The notes under the pieces: model-generated
What the model saw: only the letters and a program-made list of their open reading frames with translations
Told to the model about the DNA's origin: nothing
Databases searched by the model: none
Position numbers and translations under genes: made by a program
Shown here: one piece after another, positions 56,745 through 64,000 of the stretch
Position numbering within the stretch: position 1 is the first letter of the stretch
How the letters are laid out: each line of letters opens with the position of its first letter
From: Streptomyces sp. RB17
GTDB lineage: Bacteria; Actinomycetota; Actinomycetes; Streptomycetales; Streptomycetaceae
Direction: 5' to 3'
Length of the DNA stretch: 64,000 bases
Assembly: GCF_009604455.1 (NCBI RefSeq)
Contig: NZ_WEGL01000008.1
Span: 372,001-436,000 of the forward strand

Positions 56745-57328
56745 TGCGCGTCAACTTCACCGTCAACGGACGTCCGCAGGAGGCCGACGACGTCTGGGAG
56801 GGCGAGTCCCTGCTGTACGTCCTGCGCGAGCGCCTCGGCCTGCCGGGTTCCAAGAACGCCTGTGAGCAGGGCGAGTGCGGCTCCTGCACGGTGCGCCTGG
56901 ACGGCGTGCCGGTCTGCTCCTGCCTGGTCGCGGCCGGCCAGGTCGAGGGCCGCGACGTCGTGACCGTCGAGGGCCTGGCGGACTACGCCAAGCAGCGCGA
57001 GGAGCACGGCGGCTGCGCGAGCGGCGACTGCGGCACCTCGCTCGACGCGGCCAAGGGCCGGCAGGCCAGGGGCACCGACTCCCAGACCGGCGAGGGCACC
57101 GAACTCTCCCCGATCCAGCAGGCGTTCATCGACGCCGGCGCCGTCCAGTGCGGCTTCTGCACCCCGGGTCTGCTCGTCGCCTCCGACGAACTCCTGGAGC
57201 GCAACCCGAACCCGACCGACGCGGACATCCGCGAGGCGCTGTCGGGCAACCTGTGCCGCTGCACGGGCTACGAGAAGATCATGGACGCGGTCCGCCTGGC
57301 TGCCGCCCGCCAGTCCGAGGAGGTCTGA
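56744..57328 (+). CDS. Xanthine dehydrogenase family 2Fe-2S subunit
   Basis: A 194-residue small subunit carrying two [2Fe-2S] clusters. The first, plant-ferredoxin-like, site has Cys40, Cys45, Cys48 and Cys60 (ACEQGECGSC, VCSC). The second, in the helical domain, has QCGFCTPG and LCRCTGY. Between the domains is an insertion of about 30 residues containing two extra cysteines (GGCASGDCG); typical family members have a short linker here. ATG overlaps the upstream stop by one base, with GAGGGAG ahead. It carries electrons from the molybdenum site to FAD. Confidence 0.95.
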   Translation: MRVNFTVNGRPQEADDVWEGESLLYVLRERLGLPGSKNACEQGECGSCTVRLDGVPVCSCLVAAGQVEGRDVVTVEGLADYAKQREEHGGCASGDCGTSLDAAKGRQARGTDSQTGEGTELSPIQQAFIDAGAVQCGFCTPGLLVASDELLERNPNPTDADIREALSGNLCRCTGYEKIMDAVRLAAARQSEEV

Positions 57329-57329
57329 C

Positions 57330-59750
57330 ATGCCGTCCCCCACTCTCGGCTCCGCTCGAGCGGGAGGTGCCCCCACCGGCACCCCTACGAAGATCACGCA
57401 GGGCTCGCAGACCAAGGGCGGCATCGGCGAGTCCACACTGCGCCCGGACGGCACCCTCAAGGTCACCGGCGAGTTCGCCTACTCGTCCGACATGTGGCAC
57501 GAGGACATGCTGTGGGGCCAGATCCTGCGCTCCACCGTCGCGCACGCCGAGATCGTCTCCATCGACACCTCCGAGGCCCTGGCCACGGCGGGCGTGTACG
57601 CCGTGCTGACGTACGACGACCTGCCCACCGAGGTGAAGAACTACGGCCTGGAGATCCAGGACACCCCGGTCCTCGCGCACGGCAAGGTACGCCACCACGG
57701 CGAGCCGGTCGCGCTCGTCGCCGCCGACCACCCGGAGACGGCCCGCCGCGCCGCCGCGAAGATCAAGGTCGAGTACCGCGAACTCCCGGTCATCACCGAC
57801 GAGACGTCGGCCCTCGCGCCGGACGCGGTCCTCGTCCACGAGGGCCGCGACGACCACCACTCCGGGCACGTCCCGCACCCGAACATCGTGCACCGCCAGC
57901 CGATCGTCCGCGGCGACGTGGCGGAGGCCCGGAAGCGGGCCGATGTGATCGTCGAGGGCGAGTACACCTTCGGCATGCAGGACCAGGCCTTCCTCGGCCC
58001 CGAGTCCGGCCTCGCCGTGCCCGAGGAGGACGGCGGCGTCCACCTCTACGTCGCCACCCAGTGGCTGCACTCCGACCTGCGCCAGATCGCCCCCGTCCTC
58101 GGCCTGCCCGAGGACAAGGTGCGCATGACCCTGGCCGGCGTCGGCGGCGCGTTCGGCGGCCGCGAGGACCTGTCGATGCAGATCCACGCCTGCCTGCTCG
58201 CCCTGCGCACCGGCAAGCCCGTGAAGATCGTCTACAACCGGTTCGAGTCCTTCTTCGGGCACGTCCACCGGCACCCGGCGAAGCTGTACTACGAGCACGG
58301 CGCCACCAAGGACGGCAAGCTCACGCACCTGAAGTGCCGGATCGTCCTGGACGGCGGCGCCTACGCCTCCGCCTCCCCGGCGGTCGTCGGCAACGCCTCG
58401 TCCCTGTCGGTCGGCCCGTACGTGGTGGACGACGTCGACATCGAGGCCATCGCCCTGTACACCAACAACCCGCCCTGCGGCGCCATGCGCGGCTTCGGCG
58501 CGGTCCAGGCGTGCTTCGCCTACGAGGCGCAGATGGACAAGCTGGCGAAGAAGCTGGGCATGGACCCGGTGGAGTTCCGGCAGCTGAACGCGATGGAGCA
58601 GGGCACCCTCATGCCGACGGGCCAGCCCGTCGACTCGCCCGCTCCCGTCGCCGAACTCCTGCGCCGCGTCAAGGCGATGCCGCTGCCGCCCGAGCGCCAG
58701 TGGGAGTCCAGCGAGGGCGCCGACGTACGGCAGCTGCCCGGCGGTCTGTCCAACACCACGCACGGCGAGGGCGTCGTACGCGGAATCGGTTACGCGGTCG
58801 GCATCAAGAACGTCGGCTTCTCCGAGGGCTTCGACGACTACTCCACCGCCAAGGTGCGCATGGAGGTCATCGGCGGCGAGCCCGTCGCGACCGTGCACAC
58901 CGCGATGGCGGAGGTCGGCCAGGGCGGTGTCACCGTCCACGCGCAGATCGCCCGCACCGAGCTCGGCGTCACCCAGGTGACCATCCACCCCGCCGACACG
59001 CAGGTCGGTTCCGCCGGCTCCACCTCGGCCTCCCGGCAGACGTACGTCACCGGCGGCGCCGTGAAGAACGCCTGCGAGCTGGTCCGCGAGAAGGTCCTGG
59101 AGATCGGCCGGCGCAAGTTCGGCTCCTACCACCCGGCCTGGGCGACCGCCGAGCTCCTGCTGGAGGGCGGCAAGGTCGTCACCGACGGCGGCGAGGTCCT
59201 CGGCGACCTGGCCGACGTCCTGGAGGACGAGGTCGTGGAGATCGAGGAGGAGTGGCGGCACCGGCCGACCGAGGCCTTCGACCTGCGCACCGGCCAGGGC
59301 AACGGCCACGTCCAGTACTCCTTCGCCGCGCACCGCGCCGTCGTCGAGGTCGACACCGAACTCGGCCTGGTCAAGGTCATCGAGCTGGCCTGCGCCCAGG
59401 ACGTCGGCAAGGCGCTCAACCCGCTCTCCGTCATCGGCCAGATCCAGGGCGGTACGACCCAGGGCCTGGGCGTGGCGGTGATGGAGGAGATCATCGTCGA
59501 CCCGAAGACCGCCAAGGTCAGGAACCCCTCCTTCACGGACTACCTGATCCCCACGATCCTCGACACGCCGACCATCCCGGTCGACGTGCTCGAACTCGCC
59601 GACGACCACGCCCCGTACGGGCTGCGCGGCATCGGCGAGGCCCCGACCCTGTCGTCCACCCCGGCCGTCCTCGCGGCGATCCGGAACGCGACCGGGCTGG
59701 AGCTCAACCGCACTCCGGTGCGGCCCGAGCACCTCACGGGGACCGCGTAA
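57330..59750 (+). CDS. Xanthine dehydrogenase family molybdopterin-binding subunit
   Basis: An 806-residue large subunit holding the molybdenum cofactor. Domain 1 (about 35-140) has GEFAYSSDMWHEDMLWGQIL. The cofactor domain has GVGGAFGGREDLSMQIHACL, PCGAMRGFGAVQACFAYEAQ, AEVGQGGVTVHAQIARTELG and the active-site Glu in GLRGIGEAPTLSSTPAVLAA. It starts two bases after the 2Fe-2S subunit stop. The first residues MPSPTLGSARAGGAPTG are unusual: codons 3-16 are formed by a palindromic interspersed repeat (57336-57375) lying in frame, so the native N-terminus probably began nearer TKITQGSQTKGG. Followed by a terminator-like hairpin. Confidence 0.95.
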   Translation: MPSPTLGSARAGGAPTGTPTKITQGSQTKGGIGESTLRPDGTLKVTGEFAYSSDMWHEDMLWGQILRSTVAHAEIVSIDTSEALATAGVYAVLTYDDLPTEVKNYGLEIQDTPVLAHGKVRHHGEPVALVAADHPETARRAAAKIKVEYRELPVITDETSALAPDAVLVHEGRDDHHSGHVPHPNIVHRQPIVRGDVAEARKRADVIVEGEYTFGMQDQAFLGPESGLAVPEEDGGVHLYVATQWLHSDLRQIAPVLGLPEDKVRMTLAGVGGAFGGREDLSMQIHACLLALRTGKPVKIVYNRFESFFGHVHRHPAKLYYEHGATKDGKLTHLKCRIVLDGGAYASASPAVVGNASSLSVGPYVVDDVDIEAIALYTNNPPCGAMRGFGAVQACFAYEAQMDKLAKKLGMDPVEFRQLNAMEQGTLMPTGQPVDSPAPVAELLRRVKAMPLPPERQWESSEGADVRQLPGGLSNTTHGEGVVRGIGYAVGIKNVGFSEGFDDYSTAKVRMEVIGGEPVATVHTAMAEVGQGGVTVHAQIARTELGVTQVTIHPADTQVGSAGSTSASRQTYVTGGAVKNACELVREKVLEIGRRKFGSYHPAWATAELLLEGGKVVTDGGEVLGDLADVLEDEVVEIEEEWRHRPTEAFDLRTGQGNGHVQYSFAAHRAVVEVDTELGLVKVIELACAQDVGKALNPLSVIGQIQGGTTQGLGVAVMEEIIVDPKTAKVRNPSFTDYLIPTILDTPTIPVDVLELADDHAPYGLRGIGEAPTLSSTPAVLAAIRNATGLELNRTPVRPEHLTGTA
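57336..57375. repeat. Palindromic interspersed repeat inside the molybdopterin-subunit coding region
   Basis: The 40 bases TCCCCCACTCTCGGCTCCGC followed by TCGAGCGGGAGGTGCCCCCA are centred on the perfect palindrome CCGCTCGAGCGG. The wording matches a repeat often seen in Streptomyces intergenic DNA (CTCGGCTTCGCTCGAGCGGG type). Here it lies immediately after the start codon and stays in frame. Confidence 0.6.
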
Positions 59751-59760
59751 CACCCCAGCT

Positions 59761-59808
59761 CTCCGGGCGGCGCAGGGAACGTCACACACTCCGCCGCGCC
59801 GCCCGGAG
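59761..59808. terminator. 13-bp inverted repeat after the xanthine dehydrogenase genes
   Basis: CTCCGGGCGGCGC (59761-59773) pairs perfectly with GCGCCGCCCGGAG (59796-59808) around a 22-base loop. It starts 10 bases after the large-subunit stop. The permease gene begins 150 bases later, so it probably gives full or partial termination, with a separate permease promoter in 59809-59959. Confidence 0.75.
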
Positions 59809-59959
59809 GAACCCCCTTTGAGTTCCGCACCGCTCGCGGTCCTTGAAGTACCAGGAAATACGTTCGTCTCGGGCCGTCCCCCGGGTCGTCCATTCCCCAA
59901 ATCCCGTGACCGCCAAGGCGGTTGCACGGGTGCCCCTGTGAACCTTGGGAGATGGCACC

Positions 59960-61426
59960 ATGACCCAGCAGTCAGTGGAGCCCACGACCACCGCCGACGA
60001 CGCGGGCGCGGGTTCGCGTCCGCCGGCCGGCAGGTCGTGGCTCGACCGGTACTTCCACATATCCGAAAGAGGATCCACCCTCGGGACCGAGGTCCGCGGT
60101 GGCGTCACCACCTTCATGGCGATGGCGTACATCCTCCTGCTCAACCCCGTGATCCTCAGCGGCGCGGACAAGTCCGGCGACTCCCTGAGTCAGAAGGCCC
60201 TCATCACGGCCACCGCGCTCGGCGCGGCGTTCACCACTCTCCTCATGGGCTGGTTCGGCAAGGTGCCGCTCGCCATGGCCGCCGGACTCTCCGTCTCCGG
60301 TGTGCTGGCCGGTCTGGTCATGGGCACCAAGGACCTGACGTGGGCCCAGGGCCTGGCGATGTGCGTCGCCTACGGTGTCGTGATCATGTTGTTGGTGGTC
60401 ACGGGCCTCCGCGAGATGATCATGAACGCGATCCCGCTGCCGCTCAAGCACGGCATCACGATCGGAATCGGCCTGTTCATCGCGTTCATCGGCCTGGTCA
60501 AGGCCGGGTTCGTGCACGCCGGTACGGCGACCCCGGTCACCCTGGGCAACGGGGGCGAACTCGTCGGCTGGCCCGTCCTGCTCTTCGCGGTGACCCTGCT
60601 GCTCATCTTCGCGCTGCAGTCCCGCAACGTTCCCGGCGCCATCCTCATCGGCATCGTCACCGGCACCGTTCTCGCGGTGGTCGTCAACGCGGCCGGCCTC
60701 GTCGACGACAAGTCCTGGGCCAACGGCTCGGGCCCCGCGCTGCACGGCAGTGCCGTGTCGATGCCGGACTTCTCGCTCATCGGCAAGGTGTCCTTCAGCG
60801 GCCTCGGCGACGTCGGCTACATGACGGTCACCTTCATCGTCTTCACGCTGGTGCTCGCCGGCTTCTTCGACGCGATGGCCACCATCATCGGCATCGGCAC
60901 CGAGGCCAACCTCGCCGACGCCCAGGGGCGGATGCCGGGCCTGTCCAAGGCGCTGTTCATCGACGGTGCCGGCGGCGCCATCGGCGGCGTGGTGGGCGGC
61001 TCCGGGCAGACCGTGTTCGTCGAGTCCGCGACCGGCGTCGGCGAGGGTGCCCGTACCGGACTGGCCTCGGTCGTCACCGGCGGGTTCTTCGCCCTCTGCC
61101 TCTTCTTCACGCCGATCACGGCGATCGTGCCGCGCGAGGTGGCCTCGGCCGCCCTCGTCACCATCGGCGCGATGATGATGATGAACGCCCGTCATGTGGA
61201 CTGGGGTGACCGCTCCGTCGCGATCCCGGTCTTCCTGACCGTCGTGATCATGCCGTTCACCTACTCGATCACTCCCGGTGTCGCCGCCGGTGTGATCTCC
61301 TACGTCGTCATCAAGCTCGCCCAGGGCAAGTGGCGGGAGATCGGCCCCTTCATGTGGGGGCTGACGGTGCTCTTCCTCGTCTACTTCTCCCTGCATCCCC
61401 TCCGGGCTGCGCTGGGCGTGCACTAG
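59960..61426 (+). CDS. Purine (hypoxanthine/guanine/adenine type) permease, AzgA/NCS2-like
   Basis: A 488-residue membrane transporter with about 12-14 hydrophobic segments. AzgA-type features include FHISERGSTLGTEVRGGVTT, FMAMAYILLLNPVILSGA, LPLKHGITIGIGLFIAFIGL and GGAIGGVVGGSGQTVFVESA. The last two resemble the substrate-binding TM3/TM10 motifs. ATG at 59960 has GGGAG eight to nine bases ahead; an upstream TTG is in frame but lacks one. It sits between the xanthine dehydrogenase subunits and xdhC, so purine uptake for catabolism is the natural role. Confidence 0.94.
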   Translation: MTQQSVEPTTTADDAGAGSRPPAGRSWLDRYFHISERGSTLGTEVRGGVTTFMAMAYILLLNPVILSGADKSGDSLSQKALITATALGAAFTTLLMGWFGKVPLAMAAGLSVSGVLAGLVMGTKDLTWAQGLAMCVAYGVVIMLLVVTGLREMIMNAIPLPLKHGITIGIGLFIAFIGLVKAGFVHAGTATPVTLGNGGELVGWPVLLFAVTLLLIFALQSRNVPGAILIGIVTGTVLAVVVNAAGLVDDKSWANGSGPALHGSAVSMPDFSLIGKVSFSGLGDVGYMTVTFIVFTLVLAGFFDAMATIIGIGTEANLADAQGRMPGLSKALFIDGAGGAIGGVVGGSGQTVFVESATGVGEGARTGLASVVTGGFFALCLFFTPITAIVPREVASAALVTIGAMMMMNARHVDWGDRSVAIPVFLTVVIMPFTYSITPGVAAGVISYVVIKLAQGKWREIGPFMWGLTVLFLVYFSLHPLRAALGVH

Positions 61427-61471
61427 CCGGGTCAACGCCCCTTCCACGCAACACCGTTAGGAGACCGACAG

Positions 61472-62623
61472 ATGCTGGACATCGCCGACGAGCTGAACCG
61501 GTGGGTCGAGCAGGGCCGTGACTTCGCCGTCGCCACCGTGGTGGCCGTCGGCGGCAGCGCCCCGCGCCAGCCCGGCGCCGCCCTCGCGGTGGACGCCGGC
61601 GGCACGGCCATCGGCTCGGTCTCCGGCGGCTGCGTGGAGGGCGCCGTGTACGAGCTGTGCCGACAGGCGCTCGAGGACGGGGAAACCGTTCTCGAACGCT
61701 TCGGCTACAGCGACGAGGATGCCTTCGCCGTCGGCCTGACCTGTGGCGGCGTCATCGACATCCTCGTCACACCGGTCCGGGCGGACGGTCCCGTCCGGCC
61801 GGTGGTCGCCGCCGCGCTGGCCGCCGCCGCCCGAGGGGAGGCGGCGGCGGTCGCGCGGATCGTGGAGGGACCGGCGGAGCTGCGGGGCCGGGCCCTCCTC
61901 GTCCGCCCCGACGGCTCCTGCGACGGTGGCTTCGGCGGCCATCCCGAACTGGACCGCACGGTCGCCGCCGAGGCCGGCGCCCTCCTGGACGCCGGGCGCA
62001 CCGGCACCCTGGAGATCGGCGAACAGGGCTCGCGCTGCGGCGCCCCGCTGACCGTCCTGGTCGAGTCCTCCGTCCCCGCGCCCCGGATGATCGTCTTCGG
62101 CGCGATCGACTTCGCCTCCGCGCTGGCCCGCGTCGGCAAGTTCCTCGGCTACCACGTCACGGTGTGCGACGCCCGCCCGGTGTTCGCCACCCGCACCCGC
62201 TTCCCCGAGGCCGACGAGATCGTCGTCGAGTGGCCCCACCGGTACCTGGAGCGCACGGAGACCGACGGCCGTACGGTCCTGTGCGTCCTCACCCACGACG
62301 CCAAGTTCGACGTCCCCCTGCTGAAGCTGGCCCTGCGGCTGCCGGTCGCCTACGTCGGCGCGATGGGCTCCCGCCGCACGCACCTCGACCGCAACGAGCG
62401 GCTGCGCGGGGTCGGCGTCACCGAACTCGAACTGGCCCGTCTGCGCTCCCCGATCGGCCTCGACCTCGGCGCCCGTACGCCGGAGGAGACGGCCCTGTCC
62501 ATCGGCGCGGAGATCGTCGCGGCCCGGCGCGGCGGCAGCGGCGTCTCGCTCACCGGCGCGCACACCCCCATCCACCGCGACATGTCCTCGGCGCCGGCCG
62601 GAAGGCTCGGGTCGGTGGCCTGA
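61472..62623 (+). CDS. xdhC: Xanthine dehydrogenase accessory protein XdhC
   Basis: A 383-residue XdhC/CoxI protein, which binds the molybdenum cofactor, promotes its sulfuration and inserts it into the dehydrogenase. The N-terminal domain has ATVVAVGGSAPRQPGAALAV, SVSGGCVEGAVYELC (the conserved SGGCVE) and GLTCGGVIDILV (CGG). The C-terminal Rossmann domain has MIVFGAIDFASALARVGKFL, where the usual GAGHVA reads GAIDFA, then VTVCDARPVFAT, VLTHDAKFDVPLLKLALRLP, YVGAMGSRRTH and SPIGLDLGARTPEETALSI. It is 45 bases after the permease on the same strand, with AGGAG upstream, and completes the purine-oxidation cluster. Confidence 0.95.
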   Translation: MLDIADELNRWVEQGRDFAVATVVAVGGSAPRQPGAALAVDAGGTAIGSVSGGCVEGAVYELCRQALEDGETVLERFGYSDEDAFAVGLTCGGVIDILVTPVRADGPVRPVVAAALAAAARGEAAAVARIVEGPAELRGRALLVRPDGSCDGGFGGHPELDRTVAAEAGALLDAGRTGTLEIGEQGSRCGAPLTVLVESSVPAPRMIVFGAIDFASALARVGKFLGYHVTVCDARPVFATRTRFPEADEIVVEWPHRYLERTETDGRTVLCVLTHDAKFDVPLLKLALRLPVAYVGAMGSRRTHLDRNERLRGVGVTELELARLRSPIGLDLGARTPEETALSIGAEIVAARRGGSGVSLTGAHTPIHRDMSSAPAGRLGSVA

Positions 62624-62635
62624 GGGCGCGCCGGC

Positions 62636-63076
62636 TCACGCCCGCCTGAGCAACCGGTTCACCGCTCGTCCGAACACATAACGCGCCGTGCCCTCCAGGA
62701 CGCCGTCGAGGGCACGCGGCAGGAAGCGCACCCGCAGTTCCTCCTGCCACACCACCCGGCTGCGGCCCCCGGGCCCCGGCAGGACCTCGATCTCCGCCCA
62801 GCCCCGCACCGCCCGGCCGCGCTTCTCCAGGCGGCACAGCCCGCCCTCGCCGTCGGCGGGCGGGCGCCAGACCGTGACCTCCATGACGTCGTCGAGGGCC
62901 AGCGGACCGAGGCCGGTACGGGCCACGAACCGCGTGCCCACGCCCGTGGGGCCGTCGGTGAGCACCCGGATCCGGGTCAGCGGGACCGCGTCGGCGTGGC
63001 GGGGCCAGTGGGTCAGCCTGCGCCACGCCTCATCGAGGGGGAGCGGGGCCGTACGGGCGAAGGTGAAGATCGGCAC
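62636..63076 (-). CDS. SRPBCC-family protein
   Basis: A 146-residue START/Bet v1-like hydrophobic-cavity protein: MPIFTFARTAPLPLDEAWRR, LTHWPRHADAVPLTRIRVLT, GVGTRFVARTGLGPLALDDV, then RVVWQEELRVRFLPRALDGV. No catalytic residues can be named; members bind lipids, polyketides or other hydrophobic ligands. It is convergent with xdhC (13 bases apart) and follows the deacetylase gene on the same strand with 16 bases between, so those two may be cotranscribed. The start ATG at 63076 gives the usual family N-terminus. Confidence 0.87.
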   Translation of the reverse strand: MPIFTFARTAPLPLDEAWRRLTHWPRHADAVPLTRIRVLTDGPTGVGTRFVARTGLGPLALDDVMEVTVWRPPADGEGGLCRLEKRGRAVRGWAEIEVLPGPGGRSRVVWQEELRVRFLPRALDGVLEGTARYVFGRAVNRLLRRA

Positions 63077-63092
63077 GGCACGATCGTAGGGG

Positions 63093-63911
63093 TCAGGGCC
63101 GGTAGACCCGGCCCGGTTCCGCCTTGCCGGGTGCCAGCAGCTGAGGCACCGTCACGAAAACGTATCCGCGTGCTTTCAGTGCGTCGATGATGCCGGGTAC
63201 GGCGGGCACGGTGCCCGGGTAGATGTCGTGCAGCAGGATGATTCCGTCCCGGGACGCCTGGTCGAGGACGCGCTTGGTGATGAGGTCGGAGTCGTTCGTC
63301 GTGTAGTCCTTGGCGGTCACGCTCCACAGCACCTCCGCCAGGCCCATCTCCTTGCAGATCTTGTGCACATCGCTGTCCGTACGGCCCTGCGGCGGGCGCA
63401 TCAGCGTGGGCTTGCGCCCGGTGAGCCGCTCGATCGCGTCGTCCGGCCGCTCGAGTTCCTCGCGTATCTGCGCGTCCGATATCCGGGTCAGGATCTTGTG
63501 GTCCCAGGTGTGGCTCGCGACCTCGTGGCCCTCGGCGGCCATCCGCTTGACCAGCTGCGGGTACTTCTCGATGTGGTTCTTGCCGAGCAGGAAGAAGGTC
63601 GCCGGGACCTTCTTCTCCTTGAGGATGTCGAGCAGCCGCGCCGAGTTCTCGCTGGGCCCCGCGTCGAAGGTGAGCGCGATGCACTTGGTTTCGCGGCAGT
63701 CGACGGTGCCGATCCTCGCCGGGGCACCGTGCGCCGCCCGGGCCCGCACGCTGCTCGGTGCGGTGGTGTCGACCTTGGCGCAGCCGGACAGCGCGAGCGC
63801 CAGGGCGAGGGCGGCGGAGGCGAGCGCGGCCGGACGCAACCTCCGGGCGGTCTCGCGCATCTTTCCGGTCGCGTGCTGCCGCGTCGGGATCTTGTCGGTC
63901 GAATGAGGCAT
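63093..63911 (-). CDS. Lipoprotein polysaccharide deacetylase (NodB type)
   Basis: A 272-residue membrane-anchored CE4-type deacetylase. A signal sequence (RETARRLRPAALASAALALA, lipobox LALSGC) anchors it outside the membrane. The NodB domain (about 70-250) shows motif 1 ALTFDAGPS, motif 2 SHTWDH (metal-binding HxxxH), motif 3 RPPQG, motif 4 WSVTAKDY and motif 5 ILLHD. Motif 1 has Ala where the metal-ligand Asp of TFDDGP is usual. It would remove acetyl groups from peptidoglycan or another N-acetylated glycan. The start is uncertain: ATG 63911, ATG 63860 (shorter, better signal peptide) and GTG 63926 (within the palindrome) are all possible. Confidence 0.9.
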   Translation of the reverse strand: MPHSTDKIPTRQHATGKMRETARRLRPAALASAALALALALSGCAKVDTTAPSSVRARAAHGAPARIGTVDCRETKCIALTFDAGPSENSARLLDILKEKKVPATFFLLGKNHIEKYPQLVKRMAAEGHEVASHTWDHKILTRISDAQIREELERPDDAIERLTGRKPTLMRPPQGRTDSDVHKICKEMGLAEVLWSVTAKDYTTNDSDLITKRVLDQASRDGIILLHDIYPGTVPAVPGIIDALKARGYVFVTVPQLLAPGKAEPGRVYRP

Positions 63912-63918
63912 GCGGTGA

Positions 63919-63937
63919 CTATACACTCAGTGTATAG
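63919..63937. promoter_or_regulatory. Perfect 8-bp inverted repeat, TetR-type operator
   Basis: CTATACAC TCA GTGTATAG is a 19-base perfect palindrome with a 3-base centre, eight bases upstream of the deacetylase ATG at 63911. The right edge of the window (63988-64000) reads GGAAGGAGGGGCACCGCG, a strong ribosome binding site for a rightward gene beyond the window. A divergent self-regulating repressor gene is therefore likely just outside. Confidence 0.65.
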
Positions 63938-64000
63938 GGCGTGAGTTCGAATATCTCGGATACGGCCGGCCGGTAGCACCATGGAAGGAGGGGCACCGCG

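Noticed and set aside
57279..59927. 882-residue open frame on the minus strand opposite the molybdopterin subunit
   Set aside because: Antisense shadow of a conserved enzyme; composition is the Gly/Val/Asp/Leu pattern of such frames.
1..64000. tRNA, rRNA, insertion sequences, integrases or phage genes
   Set aside because: No tRNA cloverleaf-like sequence with TTC-A box, no transposase or integrase motif, and no att-like duplication was noticed on reading both strands; a dedicated scan could still find a divergent case.

Overview
The window is chromosomal DNA of a Streptomyces-like actinomycete. The evidence is very high G+C with G/C at third codon positions, frequent GTG/TTG starts behind GGAGG-type ribosome binding sites, twin-arginine and lipoprotein export signals, paired LacI/ROK/TetR/PucR regulators, an AldO-type alditol oxidase and an AdaA-AlkA fusion. 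I see no tRNA, rRNA, CRISPR array, transposase or phage gene.

Region 1 (1-17.8 kb) is a polysaccharide-utilisation locus that looks aimed at pectin or another uronic-acid glycan. It holds a sugar ABC importer (binding protein and permease), a LacI regulator, a 2-hydroxyacid dehydrogenase, a secreted GH28-like beta-helix hydrolase coupled to two tandem secreted alginate-lyase-like proteins, a type-B carboxylesterase, a second LacI paralogue and a DUF2264 protein. Five non-coding copies of a motif close to GAAACCGGTTTC sit upstream of these units and probably form a shared LacI regulon. Between a homocysteine methyltransferase gene and the DUF2264 gene lie remnants of a rhamnogalacturonan lyase (PL4) and a rhamnogalacturonan acetylesterase. 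They are arranged as if one deletion removed the 5' halves of a divergent gene pair.

Region 2 (18-24.9 kb) is mixed: a PEP-mutase/isocitrate-lyase-like enzyme, a secreted GH5 endoglucanase, a TetR regulator with a DUF397 protein, a reduced HATPase/regulator locus, a secreted endonuclease/phosphatase-fold protein, an MFS exporter and a wrecked ABC-2 exporter. Region 3 (24.9-32.6 kb) is a beta-galactoside operon: ROK regulator, a small ricin-lectin remnant, Tat-lipoprotein binding protein, two permeases and LacZ.

Region 4 (32.7-51.5 kb) looks like conserved chromosomal core: alditol oxidase divergent from an FMN-split-barrel protein, an unusual CX8CX2C radical SAM protein, a membrane protein joining a sigma-like cytoplasmic part to an extracellular CBM2, RsgA, AdaA-AlkA, Ogt, an F420/FMN oxidoreductase, a GDSL esterase, DUF456, an HTH regulator, a PP2C-like protein with a 126-bp repeat, a PoxB-type pyruvate oxidase, an HATPase kinase and a DUF2637 protein.

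Region 5 (51.9-64 kb) has a GntR regulator, a hypothetical helical-repeat protein and a purine-catabolism block: PucR, divergent from the three xanthine dehydrogenase subunits (FAD, 2Fe-2S, molybdopterin), then a purine permease and XdhC. It ends with an SRPBCC protein and a lipoprotein polysaccharide deacetylase with an operator-like palindrome at its 5' end.

The most interesting items are the sigma/zinc-motif/TM/CBM2 membrane protein (36546-38033), the shared LacI operator set, the deletion scars near 15.8, 21.0 and 24.3-24.8 kb, the CX8CX2C radical SAM protein, and two small ORFs that may be translated ahead of rsgA and the F420/FMN oxidoreductase.
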